DNA from: Actinacidiphila epipremni | Lineage (GTDB): Bacteria; Actinomycetota; Actinomycetes; Streptomycetales; Streptomycetaceae | Direction: 5' to 3' | Assembly: GCF_012034175.1 (NCBI RefSeq) | Contig: NZ_JAATEJ010000004.1 | Location: 186,001-250,000, forward strand | Length of the DNA stretch: 64,000 nucleotides | Part shown: piece by piece, positions 1 to 8,022 of the stretch | Numbering within the stretch: position 1 is the stretch's first letter | Layout: the number at the start of each line of letters is the position of its first letter | Position numbers and translations under genes: made by a program | The notes under the pieces: generated by a model | Database searches by the model: none | Told to the model about the DNA's origin: nothing | The model's input: only the letters and a program-made list of their open reading frames with translations

Positions 1-612
1 CACGTTGACGTTGTTGACGCTCACGGCGTTGATCCCCACCGCCGCCAGCAGCCGGGCGTACGCCCGCACCCGCGGCAGATCCCGGCGGGCCTCACCGTCC
101 CGCCAGAAGATCGACCCGCCCGCATAGCCGCGCTCCACATGCCCCATCACCGGATGCGCGGTGAGGTTGTCCCAATGGTCGAGCATCCGGCTCCGCAACG
201 CCGGCACATGCGCCCGCGCCGCGAGCTCCCCCCGGAACGCGGACTCCCCGAGCCGTACGAGGTGGAACAGCCCGTACAGCAACCCGGCGCCCCCCTCCGC
301 GACAACCACGGTCACGCCCTCCACCCGCCCGACCAGAAACCCCTCCCCCCCGAGCGCACCCCCCTCATACCCCGCGAGCACCCCCGCCGCCTCCCCCACG
401 AGCGGCTGCGCCCCGGCCAGCGCGAACACGACGTCATACCCCGTGCCCGTCCCCACAAGCCCCCCGCCGTACACCCCGGTCGCCCCCTCGACCTCCCGCC
501 GCACGGTCTCGACCAGCTCCCCCTCGCCCTGCACGACAACCCGCCGCGTCCCGATGGGCCGAAACGCCTCGGAGGGGAGCCAGGCGGCGTGTACGTCGGT
601 CGCTATGTCCAT
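1..612 (-). CDS. GH67 alpha-glucuronidase, N-terminal part (3' end outside window)
   Basis: The 204 visible codons run from an ATG at 612 to the window edge without a stop, so this is the N-terminal third of a protein that is usually about 650-700 residues. Family members remove 4-O-methylglucuronic acid from xylo-oligosaccharides during xylan breakdown. The recognisable block lies near residues 140-175: RMLDHWDNL followed by VERGYAGGSIFW, which is the conserved GH67 pattern. It continues into a segment ending VGINAVSVNNVNV, typical of the first strands of the catalytic barrel. The catalytic acids lie beyond the window. No signal peptide is visible, so the enzyme is probably cytoplasmic and acts on imported oligosaccharides. 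The Shine-Dalgarno sequence is weak. Upstream DNA is non-coding and repeat-rich. Confidence 0.85.
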   Translation of the reverse strand, partial: MDIATDVHAAWLPSEAFRPIGTRRVVVQGEGELVETVRREVEGATGVYGGGLVGTGTGYDVVFALAGAQPLVGEAAGVLAGYEGGALGGEGFLVGRVEGVTVVVAEGGAGLLYGLFHLVRLGESAFRGELAARAHVPALRSRMLDHWDNLTAHPVMGHVERGYAGGSIFWRDGEARRDLPRVRAYARLLAAVGINAVSVNNVNV

Positions 613-811
613 GCTCACGGAATTCCGTCTCCCTCACTCGACGCCTGCGGCGCCACGCTTTGACGTCGAATCTACCCAGGCGGAATAGGCGGGTAAATGG
701 CCTGGTGGGGGGAGGTGCAAATGTTATTGCCCGGCGAAAACTTTCGAAGCGCAGCGTAATTTTTTACCCGGCGCATGACCCGAGCCCCGCGGAATTCTCG
801 CCCCCGTGGGG

Positions 812-1085
812 GGCTTGCCCGCCGTCGCGTGCTTTCCGCCCGTGCGTGGCGCCCGCGCCTGCGGCGCGGGGTCTACCCACCCCCAGCCACCCGTGCGAGT
901 GAGTGGGCGGGTGCGGGTCTCCTTGTGGGGCTTGCGCGCCGTCGGGGGCTCTCCGTCCGTGGGTGGTGCCCGCGCCTGCGGCGCGGGGTGTCCCCACCCC
1001 CGGCCACCCGTGCGGGTGGGTGGGCGGGTGCGGGTCCTCCTGTGGCCCTTCCCCGCCGTCGGGGGCTCTCCGCCCGTGCAGACGA
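812..1085 (+). repeat. Tandem 117-bp repeat, two full units plus a partial third
   Basis: Positions 812-928 and 929-1045 are two direct copies of the same 117-bp GC-rich unit, and 1046-1085 starts a third that decays. Each unit contains CGCGCCTGCGGCGCGG-like and CCAGCCACCCGTGCG-like blocks. I see no gene here: the peptides read from this DNA are low-complexity Arg/Pro/Gly frames. An inverted copy lies at about 1588-1703. Dispersed GC-rich repeats of this sort are common between Streptomyces genes, but I cannot assign a named family. Confidence 0.75.
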
Positions 1086-1158
1086 GCCAGCACCGGCACC
1101 ACAAGGCCAGCGCACACCCACCCCCAACCGGCAGAGAGCACCGGCGGCGTACCCACCC

Positions 1159-1331
1159 CACCGGCGGAAAGCCGCCAGCGTAAGTCGGAAGGGGCCGCGT
1201 ACCCACACCGGCGGGGAGCCGCCGACGGGGGCGGGAGGGACGGCGCACCCCCACCGGCGGAGAGCAGCCGACCGGCGGCGGGAGGGACGGCTTACCCCAC
1301 CCACCCCCGCCCCCACCAGCGGAAAGCCGCC
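1159..1331 (+). repeat. Four degenerate copies of an 18-bp GC-rich motif
   Basis: Near-identical copies of CACCGGCGGAAAGCCGCC occur at 1159-1176, 1206-1223, 1252-1269 and 1314-1331, with one to three changes each and a period of about 46-62 bp. They lie between the 117-bp repeats and the inverted copy, in DNA with no convincing gene. The motif contains a small GGCGG/CCGCC dyad, so short hairpins could form in RNA. Confidence 0.55.
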
Positions 1332-2581
1332 GACGGACGGGCGGGAGGGGGTGATCCGGGGGGTGCCCCCGCAGGACTGCGCACGACGAGAGGGTGCCGG
1401 ACTCGGACGCAGGTCATGGTGTGCAGTCCGAGGAGGTACCCCCCGGAGCGCCCCCGACCAACCCACGCACCAGGCACGGCGCCCTCAGCCGAGGGTGACC
1501 GTGCGGGCCCACTCAGGAGGGGGCCAAGGTTCCCATTCCGGGTCGTCCTCCGGGGCCGCGCCCGCACCGCGGGGGAAGTGGCCGATGACCGCGCCGCAGG
1601 CGCGGGCGCCACGCACGGGCGGAGAGCACGCGACGGCGCGCAAGCCCCACGAGGGGACCCGGACCCGCCCACACGCTCGCACGGGTGGCTGGGGGTGGGT
1701 CCCCCCACCGGCGGGGCCCAGCGGGGCGAGCGAGGGGGAGGGGGCGGGGCGGGGCGGGGGAGGTTGGCGCGGTAGAGGGCGTGGTGCGTGCGGGCTGCGG
1801 CGGCAGCCGTGAGCTCGTCGCGGAGGAGGGCCGCGGGGCCCAGGAGGGATTCGACCGCGGCGAGGGCGCCCCGGGCGTCGCCGTGGTCGAGGGCGGTGCG
1901 GCGCCCGGGCCCGAGGCGTACGGCGACGGGGCCCGTGGTGCCCTCGGCCCGGCGGAGCAGTTGCGCTTCGGCGGCCCAGCGGTGGACCGCGGGTCCGAGG
2001 GAGCCGGGGGCGCCGGCCCCTCCGGTGCGCCCGCGCAGCTCATGCGCGCGTGCGGCGTCCCAGAGGTGGCGGTGCAGGTCGAGCCGGAAGCGGCGGCTGG
2101 GCAGGGGGTGCGGGTGGGCGCGCGTGGCGGCCTCGGCCTGCGCGCGGGTACGGGTGAGCTCGCGCCGGCCATCCCACAGGGCGAGCCCGATGCGCTGGCC
2201 CGCAGCCGCGCGCAGGGGCGGGGTCTTGGCCACAAGGTGCAGCGGTGGGCCGTCGCCGGTGTCGTAGCGGGCCAGCGGCACGGTCACGCCGGGCCGCAGC
2301 AGCCCGTCCGGCGCGATCCGCGGCATGTGCCAGCGCAGCAGGTCGGGCGCCAACTGCCGCAGGTCCGCGCGGACTTGGTGGGCCAGGGCCCACCCGTGCG
2401 TACGGGCGACGGAGCGCGGGGTGAAGTCGATGTCGAAGCCGGCGACGGCACACGCGCCGGCCCAGTCGCCGACGCGTCGGCGGGCGGTGGCGGCCTCGAT
2501 CATCAGGGGCGGCACGGCGTAACGCCGCACGTGCAGCCAGAGGTTGAGCCGGGAATCCTCATGCGCGGTGAACGTGCCCAT
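1292..2581 (-). CDS. Conserved actinomycete hypothetical protein with 3' end replaced by repeat-derived sequence
   Basis: The first ~285 residues look like genuine protein: MGTFTAHEDSRLNLWLHVRR at the N-terminus, FRLDLHRHLWDA in the middle and a helical segment ending LYRANLPRP. I recognise this as a conserved Streptomyces family of unknown function. I chose ATG 2581 over GTG 2587 because GGTGAG sits five bases upstream. The last ~140 residues (from about 1740 down) are Pro/Arg/Gly-rich translation of a repeated intergenic element and are probably not native. A more natural C-terminus in another frame ends at 1485. The gene is therefore best treated as intact at the 5' end and altered or broken at the 3' end. 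No catalytic motif was identified. Confidence 0.6.
   Translation of the reverse strand: MGTFTAHEDSRLNLWLHVRRYAVPPLMIEAATARRRVGDWAGACAVAGFDIDFTPRSVARTHGWALAHQVRADLRQLAPDLLRWHMPRIAPDGLLRPGVTVPLARYDTGDGPPLHLVAKTPPLRAAAGQRIGLALWDGRRELTRTRAQAEAATRAHPHPLPSRRFRLDLHRHLWDAARAHELRGRTGGAGAPGSLGPAVHRWAAEAQLLRRAEGTTGPVAVRLGPGRRTALDHGDARGALAAVESLLGPAALLRDELTAAAAARTHHALYRANLPRPAPPPPPRSPRWAPPVGGPTPSHPCERVGGSGSPRGACAPSRALRPCVAPAPAARSSATSPAVRARPRRTTRNGNLGPLLSGPARSPSAEGAVPGAWVGRGRSGGYLLGLHTMTCVRVRHPLVVRSPAGAPPGSPPPARPSAAFRWWGRGWVG
1588..1703 (-). repeat. Inverted copy of the 117-bp repeat, inside the 3' end of a gene
   Basis: The reverse complement of this stretch matches the unit at 812-1045 closely, including CCAGCCACCCGTGCG and CGCGCCTGCGGCGCGG. 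On the minus strand it lies within the reading frame of the hypothetical protein starting at 2581. Downstream of it, in a different frame, a protein-like tail resumes (AVIGHFPRG...EWARTVTLG) and ends in a stop at 1485. That arrangement suggests the repeat was inserted near the end of the gene. Confidence 0.65.
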
Positions 2582-2736
2582 CAGCACTCACCGTTCGCGA
2601 AGAGGTCCCCCAATCCTGCAAGAGGAGAAGTAGTCATCCCGCTCACCGTAGGCGACCGCCGCCCCGCTTGTCAGTCCCCTTCCGGCCCGTCACGTCACAC
2701 GCCCGGGCCCACCCGGCTCGCGCGCCCGCGGTGGGG

Positions 2737-3501
2737 CTACTCGCCGGCGATGAGGAGGCGGTAGCCGTAGTCCATGGTGTCGCGGGTGAGAAGGTCGGCG
2801 TGCCGGGTGTGCCAGGCGCCGGTGGTGAGGTCGGCCTCCAGACGGGCCATGGCGGGGAGGACGACCTCCGGGGGGAGCGTGGCGAAGGTGGAGGAGGCCA
2901 GGCGGAGGGCGGGGTCGAGGAAGAGGTGGGGGCGGCGCCAGAAGGCGATCTGGAAGGCGTCGGTGAAGTCGTGCGGGATGGGGAAGGGCAGCACCGTGTG
3001 GGCGCCGAGGGCGGTGGCGATGTCGGCGATCCGGGGGAAGCGGGCGAGTTCCATGGTGCGGATCTCGGGGAGGTAGTCCTCCAACAGCCAGAGCAAAGGC
3101 CGGTGTTCGGGGTCCCAGGTGAAGACGACCTGGCGGCGGGCGACCCGGCGCATCTCGGCGAAGCCGGCCGCAGGGTCCGGCCAGTGGTGGAGGGTCATGA
3201 CGGCCATCGCCGCGTCGAACGAGGCGTCGGGGAAGGGGAGATGATCCGCGGTCGCCTTCACCTTCGTTGCGGTGTCGGGGTGTTGGTCGAGCATGACCTG
3301 GGAGGGGTCGACCGCCGTCACCTCCGCGTCGGCGGGCTCGTACGAGCCGGTGCCCGCGCCGACGTTGACGACCGTACGGGCGCCGGCGAGCGCCTCGCCG
3401 ATCAGGGCGTGCAGCCGCGGGTCGGGGCGGCGGACGGCGCGGTAGCCGACGCCGATGCTGTCGTACGCGGCGGGGCGCGGGGACTTCGTCGTGTGGTCCA
3501 T
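2737..3501 (-). CDS. Class I SAM-dependent methyltransferase
   Basis: A 254-residue cytoplasmic protein with a Methyltransf_11-type Rossmann core. Motif I is VVNVGAGTGSYEP near residues 43-55, the acidic end of strand 2 is VTAVDPSQVML, and the later motif is DASFDAAMAVMTLHHWPDP. The Ile/Pro/Phe-rich C-terminal half is typical of small-molecule methyltransferases whose substrate cannot be predicted. The ATG at 3501 was chosen because domain homology begins almost immediately (AYDSIGVGYRAVRRPDPRL). Reading further upstream gives only low-complexity sequence. It is transcribed divergently from the membrane protein at 3706 and is not evidently in an operon. Confidence 0.88.
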   Translation of the reverse strand: MDHTTKSPRPAAYDSIGVGYRAVRRPDPRLHALIGEALAGARTVVNVGAGTGSYEPADAEVTAVDPSQVMLDQHPDTATKVKATADHLPFPDASFDAAMAVMTLHHWPDPAAGFAEMRRVARRQVVFTWDPEHRPLLWLLEDYLPEIRTMELARFPRIADIATALGAHTVLPFPIPHDFTDAFQIAFWRRPHLFLDPALRLASSTFATLPPEVVLPAMARLEADLTTGAWHTRHADLLTRDTMDYGYRLLIAGE

Positions 3502-3705
3502 GACGGGAGTCCAGCAGTCGGCGGCGGGCGGCGGCCAGAGATTCCGGGTGGGCCGAATGTTGCTCCCCCGAACCGGCGTACCGGCTCCTCGCACGGGCGT
3601 CCGAGGGGCTGCCGCGGTCACGGCGGGCTCACGGATCGGACTCCGGACGGGATCTGAGTACGGGTACGGATACCGGGCCGCCCGGCCACCGCACACAATG
3701 CGCAT

Positions 3706-4092
3706 ATGGCCACGTCCGCGGACACCACCCGTACGCAGCCGGCGCCCGGCGGCGCGCGGCGCAAGGTCGTCACGCTCCTGGTGCTGGCGGCGCTGCTCCT
3801 GCTGCCGCTGGTCATCGGGCTGTGGACGATGGCGGAGAACGCCGAGCACCACAAGAGCGCCACCGACTGGCAGAGCAACCACAGCGCGCGGGTCGCCCTG
3901 GAGAACGCCGCCTCGCTGCTGTTCTTCGTGCCGCTGGGCACGACCCTGCTCGGCTGGGGCACCGCCGCGCTGTTCCGGCGGCGGCAGGGCGTCGGGGCGG
4001 CCTGGGGGGCGTTCCTCGGCGCGCTGGGGCTGTGGGGCGCGCTCGTCGTCGGCTTCTACATCGCCCTCAGCCACGCCACGTTCGTCTTCTGA
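3706..4092 (+). CDS. Small multi-pass membrane protein of unknown function
   Basis: A 128-residue protein with a polar N-terminus and three hydrophobic segments at about residues 22-42, 67-90 and 97-122, consistent with three membrane spans. There are no catalytic motifs. A loop with AENAEHHKSATDW lies between the first and second spans. The ATG has no clear Shine-Dalgarno sequence and may be leaderless. The last nine codons and the stop are part of a 26-bp tandem duplication, so a second copy of the C-terminal coding sequence and stop follows directly in the intergenic region. Confidence 0.7.
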   Translation: MATSADTTRTQPAPGGARRKVVTLLVLAALLLLPLVIGLWTMAENAEHHKSATDWQSNHSARVALENAASLLFFVPLGTTLLGWGTAALFRRRQGVGAAWGAFLGALGLWGALVVGFYIALSHATFVF

Positions 4093-4119
4093 GCAGCCAC
4101 GCCACGTTCGTCTTCTGAG
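4068..4119 (+). repeat. Perfect 26-bp tandem duplication at a gene's 3' end
   Basis: The 26 bp at 4068-4093, covering the last codons and TGA of the membrane protein, are repeated exactly at 4094-4119. Both copies end TTCGTCTTCTGAG. The second copy adds nothing to the protein because the first contains the stop. This looks like a recent slippage duplication. Confidence 0.9.
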
Positions 4120-4137
4120 CCGTGTGCCGCGGCCGGC

Positions 4138-4392
4138 TCACAGGCCCAGGTCGAGGGCCAGGCACGAGTAGGAGATCAGCGAGCCCGCCGCCGCGTAGGC
4201 GTCCCGCGCCGGGTCCTTGGGCACGACCTGCTCCTCGACCATGTCCTCGAACCGCACCCGGCCCGGCAGGCTGCCGAACCGGGCCCGCCGCGCCGCCGCC
4301 GAGGGGTCCGCGCCCGCCTCCACCGTGCCTACCGCGCCCGCCGCGCCCCGCGCGTCCTGCCGTACGACCTTCACGCTCGCCGCTGCTCCCAT
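4138..4392 (-). CDS. Small hypothetical protein (84 aa)
   Basis: An ATG at 4392 is preceded by GGAGG at six bases spacing, which supports translation. The protein is basic and Ala-rich at the start (MGAAASVKVVRQ), has a central GSLPGRVRFEDMVEEQ segment, and ends in a more ordered-looking tail PKDPARDAYAAAGSLISYSC followed by LALDLGL. There is no signal peptide or membrane span. The short length, acidic middle and Cys-containing tail superficially resemble a peptide precursor, but no modification enzyme lies nearby, so I do not assign that role. It is convergent with the membrane protein gene and shares its strand with the downstream-starting TetR gene. Confidence 0.6.
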   Translation of the reverse strand: MGAAASVKVVRQDARGAAGAVGTVEAGADPSAAARRARFGSLPGRVRFEDMVEEQVVPKDPARDAYAAAGSLISYSCLALDLGL

Positions 4393-4464
4393 GACGGGCC
4401 TCCGCTCGGTGCCGGTGCTCTGGCCTGGTTGCCGGTATCACCGTCCCATCCGTCGCGTCACCTG

Positions 4465-5091
4465 TCAAGCCGGTGACGCGTCCGGGTCCGGCGTGGCGAT
4501 GCCGGTGAGCAGGTTGCGGACGAGGGTGCCCGCGAAGTCAGCGTCCAGCGGGCGGGCCGGCAGCAGCAGGCGGTGGTAGCACGCGCCCCACAGCTGGTCG
4601 ACGACGCTCTCCAGGTCGGTGCCGGCCCGGATCTGCCCGGCTTCCTGCGCCGACCGCAGCCGCCGTACGGCAAGCGCCCGGCGCGGCAGCGTGTAGCGCT
4701 CATTGAGCGCGGCGGCCAGGTCCGGGTCGGACTGGGCGGCGCCGATCAGCTCGGCGATGACCTGGCCGTTGCCCGGCGAGGTGAGGAAGCCGGTGAAGGC
4801 GCGCAGTTGGCGGGTGAGGTCGGCGGCGAGGTCGCCGGTGTCGTCGAAGCGGAGGGTCTGCTCGGTCGCCGCGAAGTACGCGTCGAAGGCGAGCGCGCCG
4901 GGGGAGGGCCACCACTTGTAGAGGGTCATCTTGCTGGCGCCGGCCCGCGCGGCGACCTTCTCGAAGGTGATGTCGCGCAGCCCGTTCTCCAGCAGCATCG
5001 CGCCGGCCGCCGCGAGGACGGCACCGCGTACTTCTGCGGCCGGGCGGCGGCCCCGGCCGGGGCGGGCGGCGGGTGGTGGCGGTGCGGGCAT
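4465..5091 (-). CDS. TetR/AcrR-family transcriptional regulator
   Basis: A 208-residue regulator with an N-terminal TetR helix-turn-helix at about residues 20-66: a leading helix AVLAAAGAMLLENG, then ITFEKVAARAGASKMTLYKW, ending in the typical YKWW recognition pattern. The all-helical C-terminal ligand domain includes NGQVIAELIGAAQSDPDLAAA and WGACYHRLLLPARPL, close to the TetR_C_11 type. It is divergent from the SDR gene at 5267. The palindrome at 5120-5165 between them is the likely operator, so it probably represses the SDR gene and itself. The ligand is unknown. Confidence 0.9.
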   Translation of the reverse strand: MPAPPPPAARPGRGRRPAAEVRGAVLAAAGAMLLENGLRDITFEKVAARAGASKMTLYKWWPSPGALAFDAYFAATEQTLRFDDTGDLAADLTRQLRAFTGFLTSPGNGQVIAELIGAAQSDPDLAAALNERYTLPRRALAVRRLRSAQEAGQIRAGTDLESVVDQLWGACYHRLLLPARPLDADFAGTLVRNLLTGIATPDPDASPA

Positions 5092-5119
5092 CGGGATCCT
5101 CCCGGGTGCGGTTGCATTA

Positions 5120-5165
5120 TATGGACGGTCAGTCTACATTCGGAGATGTGGACGACCCGTCCATA
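5120..5165. promoter_or_regulatory. Imperfect 20-bp inverted repeat, probable TetR operator
   Basis: The arms at 5120-5139 and 5146-5165 match at 16 of 20 positions around a 6-bp spacer. The outermost nine bases (TATGGACGG / CCGTCCATA) are a perfect match. It lies in the gap between the divergent TetR and SDR starts, the expected place for an operator serving both promoters. Binding is inferred and not shown. Confidence 0.65.
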
Positions 5166-5266
5166 AGATAAGCACACCAGAAAGCCGGCTGGGCCTGGCC
5201 GGACCCGACCGAGCGCTACCGGGTCCTCGGACCCGGCCGGCGCGCCACCGCAGCGAGGAGACCGCC

Positions 5267-6067
5267 ATGACCACCACCCCGCAGCCTGCGACCGGCGGCC
5301 GGGTCGCCCTTGTCACCGGCGGCTCCGGCGGCATCGGCCGCGCCGTCGCGGAACGGCTCGCCGCCGACGGCCAGTCCGTCGCCCTGCTCTACAGCGGCGG
5401 CGCCCGCCGCGCCGAGGAAGCGCTCGCCGCGGTCGAGGCGGCGGCCTCCGGCGCGGCCCTGCGCGCCGGCGCTGCGGCCGGCGCCCCGGTCCCGCGCGCC
5501 CTCGCGCTCCAGGCGGACATCGCCGACGAGACGCAGATGGCCGACGTCTTCGACCGCGTGGAGCGGGAGTTCGGCGGTATCGACGTCGTCGTCAACACCG
5601 CGGGCCTGATGCTGCTCGCGCCCGTCGCCGAGTTGGACCTCGCCGACCTCGACCGTATGCACCGGGTCAACATCCGCGGCACCTTCGTCGTCTCCCAACT
5701 CGCCGCCCGGCGGCTGCGACCGGGCGGCGCGCTGGTCAACTTCTCGACCTCCGTCACCCGGCTCCAGCAGCCCGGATACGCCGGCTACGCCGCGTCCAAG
5801 GGCGCCGTCGAGGCCATGACGCTGATCCTGGCCCGCGAACTGCGCGGCCGGGACATCACCGTCAACACCGTCGCGCCCGGCCCGACCGCGACCCCGCTCT
5901 TCCTCGACGGCAAGCCGCAGGAGCTCATCGACCACATCGCCGGCCTCAACCCGATGGAGCGCCTGGGCACCCCCGAGGACATCGCGGAGTCCGTCTCCTT
6001 CCTCGCCGGCCCGCACGGCCGCTGGACCAACGGCCAGACGCTGTACGTCAACGGCGGCGCGGCATAG
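5267..6067 (+). CDS. Short-chain dehydrogenase/reductase (FabG-like)
   Basis: A 266-residue classical SDR. The cofactor motif TGGSGGIGRAV is near residue 17, and the NNAG-equivalent appears as VNTAG. The catalytic set is S (STSVT), then YAASK, giving Tyr-x3-Lys. The C-terminus ends GRWTNGQTLYVNGGAA, as in 3-oxoacyl-ACP reductase relatives. Thr replaces the second Asn of NNAG, a common conservative variant. An insertion of about 15 Ala/Gly-rich residues follows the second beta-alpha unit (near residues 55-72). GCGAGGAG precedes the ATG at 5267 at six bases. It is divergent from the TetR regulator. The substrate is unknown; NADPH is likely but not certain. Confidence 0.9.
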   Translation: MTTTPQPATGGRVALVTGGSGGIGRAVAERLAADGQSVALLYSGGARRAEEALAAVEAAASGAALRAGAAAGAPVPRALALQADIADETQMADVFDRVEREFGGIDVVVNTAGLMLLAPVAELDLADLDRMHRVNIRGTFVVSQLAARRLRPGGALVNFSTSVTRLQQPGYAGYAASKGAVEAMTLILARELRGRDITVNTVAPGPTATPLFLDGKPQELIDHIAGLNPMERLGTPEDIAESVSFLAGPHGRWTNGQTLYVNGGAA

Positions 6068-6081
6068 CGCAGTTGCCGGCC

Positions 6082-6594
6082 TCAGCGGATGTCGTGCCCC
6101 GGGTGCGCCCGGTCGTAGCGCTGCCGGGCACCGGCGATGCCGTCGCGGTGGGCCAGCGACCAGTCGGCGAGCGCCTTGAGCAGATGCGTGAGGTCGGCGC
6201 CGGTGCCGGTCAGCCGGTAGTCGACCTGGGCCGGGACGGTCGGGTAGACGGTGCGCAGCAGCAGCCCGTCGCGCTCCAGGCGGCGCACGGTGAGGGTGAG
6301 CATGCGCTGCGAGATGCCGTCGATCGCGCGCTGCAGCTCATGGAACCGCCGCGGGCCGCCCGCGAGTTCGACGACCACGAGCACGGACCACTTGTCGCCG
6401 ATCCGGTCCAGGACGTCGCGGATCCCGCAGTCCGGGTGGCCCTCGTAGCCGCATGGCTCCAACTCGGCGGGCAGCACGGCCGATTCACCGTCCACGGCGG
6501 CGACCCCGCCGACCGGGGCGGCGGTCTGCGCAGGGGTCTGCGCCGGGGCCGGCCCCGAGGTCTGTTCGACGAGAGCGGTGTGCGCGGCGGACAT
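6082..6594 (-). CDS. HxlR-family winged-helix regulator
   Basis: A 170-residue protein with an HxlR winged helix in the C-terminal two thirds: [60 protein letters not shown]. The conserved Cys before the domain is present, which in some relatives is redox or aldehyde responsive. An unusual ~55-residue Ala/Pro-rich N-terminal extension precedes the domain. The start at 6594 has an excellent AAGGAGG seven bases upstream. It is 51 bp downstream of the SsuD-like monooxygenase on the same strand, so the two may be co-transcribed, and convergent with the SDR gene. Confidence 0.88.
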   Translation of the reverse strand: MSAAHTALVEQTSGPAPAQTPAQTAAPVGGVAAVDGESAVLPAELEPCGYEGHPDCGIRDVLDRIGDKWSVLVVVELAGGPRRFHELQRAIDGISQRMLTLTVRRLERDGLLLRTVYPTVPAQVDYRLTGTGADLTHLLKALADWSLAHRDGIAGARQRYDRAHPGHDIR

Positions 6595-6645
6595 CGGACT
6601 GCCTCCTTGCGGCCGGGGCACGGCCCGGTCCGCGTACCAGCGTAG

Positions 6646-7731
6646 TTACCGGGGAGCCGCCGGTTCGCGCAGCCGGCTCAGCAGCTGGTCGCCGACCCGG
6701 GCGATCTCCGTGCGGTACGGGGTGTCGGACAGCACGAAGTGCGTGATGCCGAGGTCGCCGTACGCCCGCAGCGCCGCCGCGACCTCGTCGGGCGAGCCGA
6801 CCAGCCACGTGGTTGCAGCGCCGCCGCCGCCGAAGCGGCCGGGCGCGGTGTAGAGGCAGGTGTCGAGCACCTCGCCGCGCTCGGCGAGGTCGTGCAGGCG
6901 CTGCTGGCCGACCGCGCGGCGGCGCTGCGGGGTGTTCGTGGAGTCGGCCTTCCCGGCGCGGGCGGCCATCGCGGCGACCTTCGCCTCCGCGTCCCGCCAT
7001 GCCTCCTCCGAGGTGTCCCGTACCACCGTGGTGATCCGCAGCCCGAACTCCAGCGGCGCCAACTCCCGCCCCAGCGAGGCCGTCAGGCCGCGCAGCCGGT
7101 CGATGCGCTCGGCGACGCCGTCCAGCGGCTCACCCCAGAAGAGCTGTACGTCCGCCTCGGTCGCCGACACCTTCTCCGCGGCCGGCGACGCCCCGCCGAA
7201 GTACAGCCGCGGGGTGCGGCCCTCCCCGGCCCCGTAAGGGCGCGGGCTCACCGTGGAGTTCTCCACCCGGAAGAACTCGCCGTGGAAGGTGACGTCCTCC
7301 TGCGTCCACAACCGCCGTACCAGTTGCAGGAATTCGCGGGTGCGGTCGTAGCGCCGCGCCTGGTCGGTCTGCCCGTCGCCGTACGCGGCGGCGTTGTCGA
7401 GGCCGCTGACGATGTTGACCAGCAACCGGCCCTGGCTGAGCCGGTCGAGGGTCGCGGCGGCGCTCGCGAAGTGCGCGGGCTGCCAGTAGCCGGGGCGGAT
7501 CGCCACCAGCGGCTTGAAGGTGGTGGTACGGGCGGCGAGCGCGGTGGCGACCGTGAAGGTGTCGGGGCGGCCCCATCCGGTGCCGACGAGGGCGCCGCCC
7601 CAGCCGTGGTCCTCGGCGGCGCGGGCCAGTTCGGTGGAGAAGTCCAGGGTGCCCCAGCCGGTCGTGGTGTCGTCGCCGCGGTGGCCCGGCTCCACGGTGT
7701 TGGGGATATACCAGAGAAATTCGTGGCTCAT
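6646..7731 (-). CDS. ssuD: FMNH2-dependent alkanesulfonate monooxygenase-like (LLM flavoprotein)
   Basis: A 361-residue bacterial luciferase-like monooxygenase. It keeps SsuD-family signatures: FLWYIPNTVEPGHRG at the start, GTGWGRPDTFTVATALAART, RPGYWQPAHFASAAATLDRL, GRLLVNIVSGLDN and a final GITHFVLSDTPYRTEIARVG. SsuD enzymes release sulfite from alkanesulfonates using reduced FMN supplied by a separate reductase. No ssuABC transporter or flavin reductase is adjacent, so the exact substrate is inferred. A Cys-containing leader peptide 291 nt upstream points to control by sulfur or cysteine supply. The HxlR gene follows 51 bp downstream. Related LLM enzymes act on other substrates. Confidence 0.8.
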   Translation of the reverse strand: MSHEFLWYIPNTVEPGHRGDDTTTGWGTLDFSTELARAAEDHGWGGALVGTGWGRPDTFTVATALAARTTTFKPLVAIRPGYWQPAHFASAAATLDRLSQGRLLVNIVSGLDNAAAYGDGQTDQARRYDRTREFLQLVRRLWTQEDVTFHGEFFRVENSTVSPRPYGAGEGRTPRLYFGGASPAAEKVSATEADVQLFWGEPLDGVAERIDRLRGLTASLGRELAPLEFGLRITTVVRDTSEEAWRDAEAKVAAMAARAGKADSTNTPQRRRAVGQQRLHDLAERGEVLDTCLYTAPGRFGGGGAATTWLVGSPDEVAAALRAYGDLGITHFVLSDTPYRTEIARVGDQLLSRLREPAAPR

Positions 7732-8022
7732 GCCGGAACTCCGATGCGTGTGGGCAGGGCAGGGCGGTGCCCGGGCGCATGGGCGGCCGGGGCGTACGGA
7801 CGGGGCGGCGCGGGCGGCGGCGACGCTGCGGGCACCGGGAAAGCGCCGGCCGGGGCCCTGACGCGGGGGCGCAGGACCGGTCGGCGGGAAGGACGGCAGA
7901 AGCGGCCTGGGAGCGGCGGGAGGCGGCGCAGAGGGTGCGCAAGCTCCCGCACGGGCGCCGAGGTTACGGGTGGGCGCGCATCACCGCGGGACAGCCGGGA
8001 CGAGCGCGGGTGCCGGCGTCAG
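7732..8022 (-). promoter_or_regulatory. Untranslated leader between the leader peptide and the ssuD-like gene
   Basis: About 290 nt of very GC-rich DNA with no supported gene separate the stop of the 21-residue leader peptide from the monooxygenase ATG. In known Cys-leader systems this is where alternative RNA structures or a terminator couple translation of the leader to downstream expression. I see several GC-rich dyads but no single convincing terminator by eye, so the mechanism is open. Confidence 0.4.

Noticed and set aside
812..1331. CRISPR array
   Set aside because: The repeats are long, nearly contiguous and GC-rich, without regular unique spacers or cas genes.
775..1812. A 345-codon plus-strand frame in the repeat region
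   Set aside because: It is a translation of GC-rich repeats with no stop codons by composition; the repeated Pro/Arg peptide reflects DNA repeats and there is no ribosome site.
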